Shown here one piece after another: positions 9,050-17,775 of a DNA stretch of 64,000 nt. The DNA comes from Desulfitibacter sp. BRH_c19 (GTDB taxonomy: Bacteria; Bacillota; DSM-16504; Desulfitibacterales; Desulfitibacteraceae): positions 122,692 to 186,691 of the forward strand of contig LOER01000036.1 of NCBI GenBank assembly GCA_001515945.1, given 5' to 3'. Each line of letters begins with the position of its first letter. Positions within the stretch are counted from its first letter, which is position 1. The notes beneath the pieces were generated by a model. That model was not told the DNA's origin, did no database searches, and saw only the letters and a list, made by a program, of their open reading frames with translations. Position numbers and translations under genes: made by a program.

Positions 9050-9073
9050 GCCGCAGTATGCTGCGGCTTTTTG
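9050..9073 (+). terminator. Rho-independent terminator after yajQ
   Basis: GCCGCAG-TATG-CTGCGGC followed by TTTTTG, a 7-bp GC-rich stem with a T-run, 65 bases after the yajQ stop. Confidence 0.9.
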
Positions 9074-9109
9074 CTATAATATATATAATTAAAAAAGGGG
9101 TGTGTCTAA

Positions 9110-9976
9110 ATGGTATGTTTTGATAACACAGAGGGTAATATCTATCGGCCGCCTAGTGAAGCAGATAGCTTCATTTTGCGATTGACAATAGGTTGTAGTC
9201 ACAATCAGTGTGTTTTTTGTAGCATGTATAAGGATGTATCTTTTAAGATTCAAACACCAGCTGCTATAATGGCCCAAATTAACCAGGCTGCTTCCTATTT
9301 TCCTGATTTACATAGGGTTTTTCTAGCTGACGGTAATGCCTTGATGCTTCCTACACCAAACTTGTTGGAAATACTAGACCGTCTAAAGGCTACCTTCCCC
9401 AAACTAAATAGGGTAACATCCTATGGTAGTCCCCGGGATTTGTTAAATAAAACTCCTGAAGAGTTAGAACTGCTTGCTAAAAGTGGACTTAAAATGATTT
9501 ATATGGGAATTGAGAGTGGTGATGACCGGGTACTGTCCCTAATGAATAAAGGAGTGACAGCAACAGAAATTATTATAGCTGGAGAGAAGGTCATTAAAGC
9601 AGGAATTAAGTTATCAGCTATGATTATCCTAGGCTTAGGAGGTAAAGAACTTACGAAAACCCATGCAATAAATACTGGTAGAATAGTGGGAGAGATTAGC
9701 CCTGAAAGACTAGGCATATTAACCTTAATGCGCGAGGAAGGAACACTTCTTGAGAGGTTGATTGGTGAAGGGAAGTTTACTCCATTAACACCACTAGCAA
9801 CCATATTAGAGCTTGAGCAAATGATTACGGAGATGAATGTGAGAAAACCTTGTATCGTTAGAAGTAACCATGTATCTAATCTTTTGCCTCTTGCAGGTAC
9901 TTTGCCCAGGAATAAAGGGGAATTACTTCAACAAGTGAGGCAAGTTATTGGGGTACTTAATAAAAGAGAGATTTAA
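9110..9976 (+). CDS. Radical SAM protein with CX4CX2C motif
   Basis: A 288-residue Elp3-fold radical SAM protein. The cluster motif GCSHNQCVFCSMY has four, not three, residues between the first two Cys, a pattern I know from this SHNXC-type family. YGSPRDLL, GLKMIYMGIESGDDRVL and MIILGLGG are core strands. The N-terminus (MVCFDNTEGNIYRPPSEADS) is also typical. AAGGGG precedes ATG 9110. Its substrate is unknown. It sits as a single gene between terminators. Confidence 0.85.
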   Translation: MVCFDNTEGNIYRPPSEADSFILRLTIGCSHNQCVFCSMYKDVSFKIQTPAAIMAQINQAASYFPDLHRVFLADGNALMLPTPNLLEILDRLKATFPKLNRVTSYGSPRDLLNKTPEELELLAKSGLKMIYMGIESGDDRVLSLMNKGVTATEIIIAGEKVIKAGIKLSAMIILGLGGKELTKTHAINTGRIVGEISPERLGILTLMREEGTLLERLIGEGKFTPLTPLATILELEQMITEMNVRKPCIVRSNHVSNLLPLAGTLPRNKGELLQQVRQVIGVLNKREI

Positions 9977-10012
9977 GGCCTCTCCCAGAGCTAAATCTGA
10001 AAAAGGCCTTTG
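9975..10012. terminator. Terminator between convergent genes
   Basis: AAGGCCT (from 9975) pairs with AGGCCTT near 10002, followed by TGTATTTTTAT. It can serve both the radical SAM gene and the convergent gene ending at 10021. Confidence 0.55.
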
Positions 10013-10020
10013 TATTTTTA

Positions 10021-10938
10021 TTAAACTTTCTTCATGCTAATTAGAGCATTACGAAAGTCCACATCTATATAGTAATCAAAAAGAACTTCATCTTGTTCAT
10101 TAAAATCAGTTAATACCATCTCTTCTGGAATTGCAAAAGCTTTATATTCCCCATCCACTTTGATTTCAATGGAGTTACTATCAATTAACCCTGTAAAAAT
10201 TCCTGTAACATTGCTAATTACATTAGATGTATCTGGATTTTCAAACTTCCAGATTTGTAACTGGCCAGCTTCATTCTCCATATAGAGAATCCTGACCATA
10301 TCTCCTGTATCTAGGTGTTCATCAATAACCCACTTATATTCTTGGGGATATAGATACGCTTTAGCTTCACCAGCTACTTCAATCTCGATAAAGCTGTTAT
10401 CAATCTGACCAATATAAACTCCAGTTTTTTCAGTCAAGTCTGGCTGATCAACATTTCCTCCAGGTATACCAGCACCAGAAGTAATGTTAACGGTTTTAGT
10501 ACTAGCTTCCCAGTTCACCTGTGCACCTAAGGTTTCGGCAATAAAGCGACCAGGTACCATGGTTCGGTTATTGAATATTTTTGCTGCCACATCTATTTCT
10601 AAAGGTTGCCCATTAACCAATGTGGTTTTGTCTCCTATGTGTAGAATAACTACTTTTGAGTCCTTTGTTCCTGTAACCCTTCTGGCGGCTTCATTCCAAG
10701 ACACATTAGCACCTAATCCTTCAAAAATTGCTCGCATTGGCACAAGAGTTCTGCCGTCCTCAATAATTGGATCTGTATCAGTTTTTAGCACTTGTCCGTC
10801 AATAATAATTGTAATGTCAGATGCAGCTTCACTACGGATGGATCCTAAGCTTAGAAAGATTACTCCAATTAAAATTAAGGTGATTAATAAATAAGATAGC
10901 TTAAATGACTTTGATTGATTAATAGCTATTAATTGCAT
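10021..10938 (-). CDS. Copper amine oxidase N-terminal (stalk) domain protein
   Basis: A 305-residue surface or exported protein. A hydrophobic N-terminus (residues 15-35, LSYLLITLILIGVIFLSLG) is a signal peptide or anchor. Residues 40-150 form the copper amine oxidase N1-type domain (DGRTLVPMRAIFEGLG and MVPGRFIAETLG). The C-terminal half holds two copies of a 60-residue module, GVYIGQIDNSFIEIEVAGE and GIFTGLIDSNSIEIKVDGE. Such stalk domains bind cell wall or sugars in Clostridia. AAAGGAGG precedes the ATG. Function in metabolism is unknown, and no amine oxidase catalytic domain is present. Confidence 0.85.
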   Translation of the reverse strand: MQLIAINQSKSFKLSYLLITLILIGVIFLSLGSIRSEAASDITIIIDGQVLKTDTDPIIEDGRTLVPMRAIFEGLGANVSWNEAARRVTGTKDSKVVILHIGDKTTLVNGQPLEIDVAAKIFNNRTMVPGRFIAETLGAQVNWEASTKTVNITSGAGIPGGNVDQPDLTEKTGVYIGQIDNSFIEIEVAGEAKAYLYPQEYKWVIDEHLDTGDMVRILYMENEAGQLQIWKFENPDTSNVISNVTGIFTGLIDSNSIEIKVDGEYKAFAIPEEMVLTDFNEQDEVLFDYYIDVDFRNALISMKKV

Positions 10939-11079
10939 GTAAAAAATTCCTCCTTTATTTTGATAGTTTTAGTATAGGTCCATTTTATTACAATGGTCTT
11001 AAGAGAATGTTAAGATTTTGTTAAAGTTTTATGTCACTATAAAATAGACCATTTGTGCTTTATGGAGAGAGGGTATAGT

Positions 11080-12636
11080 CTACACTATTTTAGTTGTCCA
11101 GGATTCACAATTCCAAACTTCGGTAACCACATCATTGTAAAATTCAGGCTCATGGCATATTAATAAAATGCAACCCTTATATGCTTTAAGTGCTCGTTTT
11201 AATTCATCCTTAGCTTCAACATCTAGATGGTTTGTTGGCTCATCTAGGATGAGTAAATTAGTTTCTTTGTTTATAAGTGTACATAAACGTATCTTGGTTT
11301 GCTCACCGCCGCTTAATACAAGAACTTTACTTTCTATATGCTTTGTGGTGAGCCCGCATTTAGCTAGGGCTGATCTTACCTCATATTGCGTAAAGGCTGG
11401 ATAATGCGCCCAAAATTCTTCAATACATGTTTTGTAATTTGCTTCTTTTATTTCCTGCTCATAATAACCAATCTGAAGATTATCTCCAAACTCTACAGAT
11501 CCAGAAATAGGCTCAATTTGTCCGAGTATACTCTTTAGAAGTGTTGTTTTTCCTAAACCGTTTGCTCCCATTATAGCTATTTTTTGACCCCGATTCATTT
11601 CAATATTTAAAGGCTTGGAAAGGGGTTCATTATACCCAATTACTAAATCCTTTGTTTCAAAGACAAGTTTGCTAGAAGCTTTTGCCTCCTTAAAATTAAA
11701 CATTGGCTTTGGTTTTTCTTTTATTAATTCAATACGTTCTATTTTATCAAGCTTCTTTTGACGCGACATTGCCATGTTTCGAGTAGAAACCCTAGCCTTA
11801 TTTCTAGCAACAAAATCCTCAAGTGCAGCAATTTCCTGTTGTTGTTTCTTGAAGGCAGATTGCACTTGAAGTTTTTTTGCTTCGTAGACATTCATAAAGT
11901 TTTCATAGTCACCCACATACCGATTCAATTCCTGGTTGTCCATATGATAGATTAGGTTAATAACACTATTTAGAAATGGAATGTCATGGGATATAAGAAT
12001 GAATGCATTTTCATACCGTTGAAGATAGATTTTTAACCATTCAATATGTTCCTCATCAAGATAGTTGCTAGGTTCATCCAGAAGGAGAATATCTGGTTTT
12101 TCAAGGAGTAGCTTTGCCAGAAGAATCTTTGTTCTCTGACCTCCACTTAAGTCATTAACATAGTTATTAAGGTCCATATCTTTTAAACCTAAACCATGGC
12201 ACACCTCTTCGATCTTTGCATCTAGTACATAAAAATCGTTATTTTCTAGAAGCTCTTGGATTGTGCCCATCCTTTCAAGTAGGTCTTCTAATTCTTTCGG
12301 CTCAGCTTCTGCCATTTTATTACATATACAATTCATCTCAGTTTCCAAATCAAATAGGTACTTAAAAGCACCCCTAAGAAGTTCGCGAATAGTTAAGCCT
12401 TTTTCAATAAGAGTATGTTGGTCAAGGTAGCCGACTCTAACATTTTTGGCCCATTCAACTTGCCCTTCATCAGGCTCCAATTCTCCTATAATTATATTCA
12501 TAAAGGTAGATTTGCCTTCACCATTAGCACCAATAAGTCCTATATGCTCTCCCTTTAATAATCTAAAAGAAATATTATTAAAAATAGCCCTATCACCAAA
12601 ACCATGACTTAGATTTTTTACAGTTAAAATACTCAT
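11080..12636 (-). CDS. ABC-F family ATPase
   Basis: A 518-residue soluble protein with two ATP-binding domains and no membrane segments, the mark of ABC-F translation factors. Walker A motifs are GANGEGKST (about residue 38) and GANGLGKTT; signatures LSGGQRTKILLA and LSGGEQTKIRLC; Walker B regions LLLDEPSNYLD and LILDEPTNHLD. A long charged linker (KKQQQEIAALEDF to KPKPMFNF, about 245-310) would reach the peptidyl transferase centre. It may be a ribosome rescue or antibiotic-protection factor. An inverted repeat lies in its leader. The stop is TAG. Confidence 0.92.
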   Translation of the reverse strand: MSILTVKNLSHGFGDRAIFNNISFRLLKGEHIGLIGANGEGKSTFMNIIIGELEPDEGQVEWAKNVRVGYLDQHTLIEKGLTIRELLRGAFKYLFDLETEMNCICNKMAEAEPKELEDLLERMGTIQELLENNDFYVLDAKIEEVCHGLGLKDMDLNNYVNDLSGGQRTKILLAKLLLEKPDILLLDEPSNYLDEEHIEWLKIYLQRYENAFILISHDIPFLNSVINLIYHMDNQELNRYVGDYENFMNVYEAKKLQVQSAFKKQQQEIAALEDFVARNKARVSTRNMAMSRQKKLDKIERIELIKEKPKPMFNFKEAKASSKLVFETKDLVIGYNEPLSKPLNIEMNRGQKIAIMGANGLGKTTLLKSILGQIEPISGSVEFGDNLQIGYYEQEIKEANYKTCIEEFWAHYPAFTQYEVRSALAKCGLTTKHIESKVLVLSGGEQTKIRLCTLINKETNLLILDEPTNHLDVEAKDELKRALKAYKGCILLICHEPEFYNDVVTEVWNCESWTTKIV

Positions 12637-12686
12637 TTTTCTTTCCCCTTTATTGTTTGTCCGGTATATTAATACCTGTAAACCTT

Positions 12687-12723
12687 AAAACCAATGCTAC
12701 CATTATACTATAACATTGGTTTT
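12687..12723 (-). promoter_or_regulatory. Inverted repeat upstream of the ABC-F gene
   Basis: AAAACCAATG and CATTGGTTTT form 10-bp perfect arms around a 17-base loop that contains TATAAT on the minus strand. It lies 51 bases before the ABC-F start. It could be an operator over the promoter or a leader hairpin; the T-run is only four bases long. No good -35 is seen. Confidence 0.4.
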
Positions 12724-12796
12724 ATTGGGGTAGTATATTTTGGGGTCTCTTGTAGACGATTTTAATGAATTGTCAAATAGCTAAGCAAAAGAGAAT

Positions 12797-12831
12797 AGGA
12801 CCAGCCCACAAATTAGTTGTGAACTGGTCCT
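12797..12831 (-). terminator. Terminator downstream of the CarD gene
   Basis: AGGACCAG and CTGGTCCT arms with an inner CACAA/TTGTG stem. On the minus strand it is followed by ATTCTCTTTT, 30 bases after the CarD stop. Confidence 0.8.
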
Positions 12832-12860
12832 TCTAAAATCAATTTAATTTTTCACAAAAA

Positions 12861-13328
12861 TTAATTAGCCAAAAAATCATCTAGTAAATCATCAGCTTGC
12901 TCTGGAGCAATTCCTTTTACTAATACGAGCTCACTAATTAGAATTTGTCGAGCATTATCTAACATATTTTTATCGCCTGTAGCAAGTGCTCTCTTTTTAC
13001 TCATGTGTATTAACTCACGGATGACCTGAGCTCCTTGATAAATATCGCCAGTTTTCATCTTATTCATATTACTACGGTACCTTTGACTAGGGTTGAGGGT
13101 TGGGTCTGATACATCATCATTAAAACCTTTTAATACATCTTCTATTGTATCTGAATCAACAATCTGTCTTATTCCTAAATTAGACTCCATAGGAAACATA
13201 ACTAGCATATTTCTTATGTTCATTATATAGTAATTCTGTTTATCACCTAATATTTCTTTTTCCTCAATAGCTTCAATGATACCGGCACCATGCATCGGAT
13301 AAACAACTTTATCGCCAATTTCAAACAT
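12861..13328 (-). CDS. CarD family transcriptional regulator
   Basis: A 155-residue protein with the N-terminal RNA polymerase-interacting (Tudor-like) domain: FEIGDKVVYPMHGAGIIEAIEE at the start, then YYIMNIRNMLVMFPM and GIRQIVD. The C-terminal helical half (ISELVLVKGIAPEQADDLL) binds near the promoter fork. CarD and CdnL proteins bind the RNA polymerase beta subunit and stabilise open complexes. I use ATG 13328 because GGGGGTG lies 8 bases upstream; GTG 13337 is part of that ribosome site. It is transcribed alone. Confidence 0.93.
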   Translation of the reverse strand: MFEIGDKVVYPMHGAGIIEAIEEKEILGDKQNYYIMNIRNMLVMFPMESNLGIRQIVDSDTIEDVLKGFNDDVSDPTLNPSQRYRSNMNKMKTGDIYQGAQVIRELIHMSKKRALATGDKNMLDNARQILISELVLVKGIAPEQADDLLDDFLAN

Positions 13329-13521
13329 TAAGTTCACCCCCTAAGAGTAACTTAATAAGTATACCATACAATTAATATAAATACAAATCATCATGTTACC
13401 ACAAGCAAATGTTAGAGTCAATATATTTTATGAATTCGCCTCTGGTTTCGCCTCTGGTACATTTCATTTTATAATGAAGCGTTAATTAGTAAAGTTAGTA
13501 AAGTAAATAGTAGTAAAACAT

Positions 13522-13553
13522 AAAGCTTCAGACCATTTCGGTCTGAAGCTTTT
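13522..13553 (-). terminator. Terminator after the 5'-nucleotidase gene
   Basis: AAAGCTTCAGACC-ATTTC-GGTCTGAAGCTTT, a 13-bp perfect stem, 8 bases from the stop at 13561. On the minus strand the tail is ATGTTTT. Confidence 0.9.
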
Positions 13554-13560
13554 ATACAAA

Positions 13561-15366
13561 TTATTCAACTGGTATGACAATTTCTTGATAGGGGAATATT
13601 AAATGAGGATTTTTTAACTGATTAACTTCTTGTAATTTTTGCCAAGTAGTGCCGAATTTGGCGGCTATGGTTGATAACCAATCTCCTTCTTTAACAATAT
13701 ATATAGTTGTATTCATTTCCTTTTCAAGCTCGACAATGGCAGCAGCTTCTTCTTCTTCTTCAATTGCCTCCTCAATTACTTCCTCTACTGCTTCTTCAAC
13801 TTCATCCAATTCTTCGACTTCCTCGACTGCTGCTGGTTCAACTTCAGTGATTCTACCTTCTACCTTTGGTTCAATTACTTCATGTTTCTCTATATAAGCG
13901 ATTAATGCTTCGTCCATGGCCATATACTGTCGCACGCTTGGAGCATCAATTAACCATGAATAGTCATCTCCACCTGCTGCTAAAAAGTCATTTGTTGCTA
14001 GGATATATTCTTTATCTAATTCTAGTGGGGCTCCACTAACCATAATATCAACAACACGGTCACCCGCAGTCTTTGATACATCTATTTTAAATGTCATTCC
14101 AGCAACGTGAGGGAAAGCACCCTTTAATTCTGGATACACGTCTGTACCATGCTCTAACATTGCTTTAAGATCTGCACCTTTAACTTGTTTAGTTTCAATG
14201 GAATTACCAAATGGGAATACCGAGATAATACTATCTCTAGAAATGTCTCCCGCTGGAATGGATCCTCTAATTCCTCCCCCATTTGTTAATGCAACATCAG
14301 CACCTGTTACATCTAAGAATACATCTGTAAGAAGGTTTCCTAGATTTGTTTCACCCTTTCTAACCATTTCTCTTTCACCATCTAAGTCTACGGCAGTCCT
14401 ACCAATAATTTCTGAAAGAACAAGCTCTTGGGCCTCAGAAATTTCACTAATTAGATCCGTTATTTCAGATTTTTCTTCGAGTTCTGCAACATCATCTTTA
14501 GTAATTAACCGAGCTTTTTTATCTACGATAACTCCTTCCTTAATTGATATGTCCACGATACCGAGGAATTTTCCATACTCGCCAGAACTAACGATTAAGG
14601 TGTCACCATGCAGCATTCCTTCAGTAAGAACAGTATGACTGTGGCCATCTACAAGTATATCTATTCCTTCAACTTCTGCTACCTTTAAACTAGTATGGAT
14701 GCTTTCTTCATCCATTCCTAGATGTGCTAGTGCTATAATAATGTCACTTTCATCTTTTAACTCATCTACCATCTTTTTTGCAGATTCAACTGGATCAATA
14801 AAATCTAGTCCAACCACACCTTTTGGATGAGATTTAAAGAGTGTCTCAGGAGTTGCTAAACCAAAAATAGCTATCCTTAATCCGGCCATCTCTTTAACAA
14901 TGTAGGGTTGTAAAAGATTTGTTCCGTCTTCTTTCATGACATTTGCAGCAAGAATTGGAAATGTAGCCATTTCATCCAATTCCAATAGTCTTTCCTGACC
15001 ATAATTAAAGTCATGGTTACCAGGTACCATGGCATCATAGCCAATAGTATTCATGATTGAAATTATACTCTCGCCCTCTACCATTGTTGCAAAGGGCAAC
15101 CCATGTACAGCATCCCCAGCGTCCAGTAGAATACTGTTAGGGTTTTCTTCCATTAACTGATCTACTAGGGTAGCAATTTTACCAAACCCCATACCATCAT
15201 AAGCACCTTCAACAACACGTCCATGTAGATCATTGGTATGAATAATTGTAATGCTTACATCGTTTACTTCTTCTGCAAATATGGGTAATCCGCCAAAACT
15301 TAAGAATATTAATGTAAGTACTAATACTGCCGTCAGAGTAAAACGGTTAAATCTAGATCGTTTCAT
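13561..15366 (-). CDS. Secreted 5'-nucleotidase/UshA-like phosphoesterase with LysM domain
   Basis: A 601-residue exported enzyme. The signal peptide ends near FAEEVND. Residues 35-290 are a calcineurin-like phosphoesterase (IIHTNDLHGR, LLDAGDAVHG, PGNHDFNYG, LVDGHSHT are metal-ligand motifs). Residues 310-500 are the 5'-nucleotidase C-terminal substrate domain (LTNGGGIRGSIPAG). A run of about 50 Glu/Val/Ala residues links to a C-terminal LysM domain (YIVKEGDWLSTIAAKFGTTW), which should bind peptidoglycan. It would release phosphate from nucleotides at the cell wall. I use ATG 15366: GGAGG is 11 bases upstream, while ATG 15375 lies only 2 bases from it. Confidence 0.92.
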   Translation of the reverse strand: MKRSRFNRFTLTAVLVLTLIFLSFGGLPIFAEEVNDVSITIIHTNDLHGRVVEGAYDGMGFGKIATLVDQLMEENPNSILLDAGDAVHGLPFATMVEGESIISIMNTIGYDAMVPGNHDFNYGQERLLELDEMATFPILAANVMKEDGTNLLQPYIVKEMAGLRIAIFGLATPETLFKSHPKGVVGLDFIDPVESAKKMVDELKDESDIIIALAHLGMDEESIHTSLKVAEVEGIDILVDGHSHTVLTEGMLHGDTLIVSSGEYGKFLGIVDISIKEGVIVDKKARLITKDDVAELEEKSEITDLISEISEAQELVLSEIIGRTAVDLDGEREMVRKGETNLGNLLTDVFLDVTGADVALTNGGGIRGSIPAGDISRDSIISVFPFGNSIETKQVKGADLKAMLEHGTDVYPELKGAFPHVAGMTFKIDVSKTAGDRVVDIMVSGAPLELDKEYILATNDFLAAGGDDYSWLIDAPSVRQYMAMDEALIAYIEKHEVIEPKVEGRITEVEPAAVEEVEELDEVEEAVEEVIEEAIEEEEEAAAIVELEKEMNTTIYIVKEGDWLSTIAAKFGTTWQKLQEVNQLKNPHLIFPYQEIVIPVE

Positions 15367-15794
15367 TTTTAACATGACCTCCTTTATTTTAAAAACTTAA
15401 TACAGGAAATATTCGCCAGTACTTTCCAGATATCCTCTTAGTTTACAAAATTTATAACAAAACAACTATAAACTTCTTCAATGGTTGACCCCATAAAAGG
15501 TTGGCAGTATAATTTGTGGAAGATGAAGAGATATATAATGTTTAATAAATACACAATGCCGAAAAATAAGCTGTAAATGCCAAATAACAGGCACCTAGGG
15601 AACCTGATATTGTAAGAAGACCAGACTTTAAGGAGAAAAATGTGTTTAGTGGTAATTTAAAATTTGGCTTAATTTTTGCAAGAATTAAAAGAGCAAACAA
15701 TAAAACCAATAAACACGAGGTTTTCTGTAGGCACAAGCGTTAAATGCCCAAAAATGAGCTATTTGTAAGCTTAAACTAATAAGGAGGGACCATT
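15367..15794. other. Intergenic region with mttB leader
   Basis: About 430 bases contain the promoter at 15485-15513 and a 275-base leader for mttB. A minus-strand frame at 15542-15736 would encode a hydrophobic 64-residue peptide, but it has a TTG start and no ribosome site, so I do not call it. A 6-codon frame after AAGGAG near 15631 (MCLVVI) could be a leader peptide. Confidence 0.4.
15485..15513 (+). promoter_or_regulatory. Sigma-A promoter for mttB
   Basis: TTGACC (15485-15490), 17-base spacer, TATAAT (15508-15513). It reads toward mttB and would give an mRNA leader of about 275 bases. Confidence 0.75.
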
Positions 15795-17273
15795 TTGAGT
15801 CGAAGAAATATCTATGCTGGAAATAGTATGTTAGCTGGGTTTGGATTAAATGTGTTATCTGATGATGCGTTAGATATGATACATAATGCAACGTTAGAAA
15901 TACTATGGTATGAAGGGGTAAAGATTAATAGTGCTCTTGCTTTGGATATCTATGATGGCGGTGGATGTACAGTCGATAAGAAGAATAAAAAGGTGTACAT
16001 ACCATCTCATGTTGTGGAGGATTGTATAAAATCTGCACCATCAACGATTTTGCTTGCTGGTAGAGATGCTAAAAATGATATAGTCTTAGATGGATCAAGA
16101 GTAAACTTCTGTAACTTCAGTAAAGGAGTTAATGTAATAGACCCTTATACAGGAGATTTGAGAAAATCTACTAAGCAGGATAAAGTTAATGTTTCTATTC
16201 TAGTGGATTATTTAGGCCAGTATGATTTGTTGGATGTTGCTGTAGAAGCTAGGGATGTGGATCCCAAAACTGCAAATCTTGAGTGTTATGAGGCTATGGT
16301 TTCTAACTCAACTAAACACTCAACACAATCACCGCATAGTACCGCAGAAGCACAAAAGCTGATAGATATGGCTACAACTGTAGTAGGGGGTAAGGAAGAG
16401 TTAAGGAAGCGGCCCATAACCTCAGCTACTGTATGTCCGTCAAGTCCATTAAGTATTGATCCAGAAACATGTGAACCCATTATTACCTATGCAAAAAATG
16501 GTGTTCCATTGACTGTGCTTTCTATGGCCATGGCAGGGGGAACATCTCCGGTAACTCTGGCAGGAACTTTAGTAACTCATAATGCTGAAGTTCTTAGCGG
16601 AATTGTATTGGCACAGTTGACAAATAAGGGTACACCTAATATGTATGGAAGTTCCACAACAATTATGGATTTAAGATTAGCCTCTGCTACTATTGGATGC
16701 CCTGAGTTAGGGATGATTAGTGCAGCAGTTAGTAAAATGGCTCAATATTATAACTTACCTAGTTTTGTTGCAGGGACATAGACTGACAGTAAATTAGGTG
16801 ATCAACAGGCCGGACATGAAAAAACCATGTCAATGCTGTTAGCCGCATTAGCAGGTGCTAATATGATATATGGCTTAGGCATGATTGACTTGGGAATGAC
16901 TTTAGACTTTGGCCAATTAGTGACCGATAATGAAATGGCCAAAATGGTAAGACAGGTTCTAAATGGTATACCTGTTAATGAAGAAACTCTCGCTATGGAT
17001 GTTATCCGTTCGGTAGGATCCGAAGGACACTTCTTAATGCAAGAGCATACATTGGCACACATGAAAACAGTTCAATCTCAGAGCAAAATTTTTGATAGAA
17101 ATACTAGACAAGCTTGGCAGGCAAATGGTGGTAAAGATCTTGCTACTAGAGCTACTGAAGAAGCCAGATACATTTTAGAAAATCATAAGCCAACACCACT
17201 TCCTGAAAGCACGGCTAAGACATTAAGAGAAATGATAGAAGAAGCCGAAAAGGAATGGGGAGTAAAAAAATAA
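15795..17273 (+). CDS. mttB: Trimethylamine methyltransferase MttB with in-frame UAG (pyrrolysine)
   Basis: Reading through TAG at 16779-16781 gives one 492-residue frame. The first 328 residues (IHNATLEILWYEGV, YIPSHVVEDCIKSAP, ITSATVCPSSPLSIDPE) and the 163 after it (TDSKLGDQQAGHEKTM, AALAGANMIYGLGMID) are both typical MttB. The amber codon is residue 329, in the motif VAGT-UAG-TDSK, close to the known pyrrolysine of archaeal MttB, so it probably encodes pyrrolysine. MttB methylates a corrinoid protein with methyl groups from trimethylamine. TTG 15795 follows AAGGAGGG by 6 bases; the final stop is TAA. No corrinoid protein gene or pyl gene lies in the window. A nonsense mutation is unlikely because the downstream frame is intact. 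Confidence 0.93.
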
Positions 17274-17297
17274 TACTTGCTGATAGTGGCAAAAAAA

Positions 17298-17324
17298 GAA
17301 ACCATCCTAATTGGGATGGTTTTC
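17298..17324. terminator. Terminator between mttB and the HMA-like gene
   Basis: AAACCATCC-TAATTG-GGATGGTTT followed by TCTAT. It lies between convergent genes and can serve both. Confidence 0.85.
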
Positions 17325-17539
17325 TATATTTCTATAACTGAAAAGCCTTCTTCCATAATTGTACCCTTGATGTCAACTAAGTTAATTTTAGTATCATCAT
17401 AAGTCACTTTTACTTTTTTGGATTTTTGATCTATATTATAATTATTAACACCGTCAATACCATTCAACTTTTTTTCGATGACAGCTTTATATTCATCATT
17501 ACTTTTTCCTTCCACTTGAAGCTCGGCTTTTAATGACAC
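17324..17539 (-). CDS. HMA-like small protein without the metal-binding CXXC
   Basis: A 71-residue protein with the ferredoxin-like beta-alpha-beta pattern of heavy-metal-associated domains (LKAELQVEG, VEGKSNDEYKAVIEKKL, IDGVNNYNIDQKSKKVKVTYDD). The usual MXCXXC loop is absent (the sequence is VEGKSNDEY), so metal binding by that loop is not expected. GGAGGTG precedes GTG 17539. It stands alone; the function is unknown. The stop is TAG. Confidence 0.65.
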   Translation of the reverse strand: MSLKAELQVEGKSNDEYKAVIEKKLNGIDGVNNYNIDQKSKKVKVTYDDTKINLVDIKGTIMEEGFSVIEI

Positions 17540-17775
17540 TTTAGCACCTCCATCCTTTAGAATCCTGTGTTTATTTTATTGTTTGCAAAAAGTAAGCTGT
17601 TTATCCTCTGGTAAAGACTCTAATAGGCTATGCATCTGACATTAAAAGGAAAATAATGACTATATCTATTTTAATTAAGAAATTACTTATTGGGCACCCT
17701 AAGTTTAGCTTATATAATATGGCTTCTTTGATTCTAGATTAGGCATATTAATCTTTAGAAAAGGTGGTGAATAAT

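Noticed and set aside
15542..15736. Minus-strand small membrane protein upstream of mttB
   Set aside because: Starts with TTG, has no ribosome site, and lies in the mttB leader; the hydrophobic composition alone is not enough.
16779..16781. TAG as the true end of a short mttB
   Set aside because: The in-frame sequence after it is the conserved C-terminal third of MttB, and the UAG is at the known pyrrolysine position.
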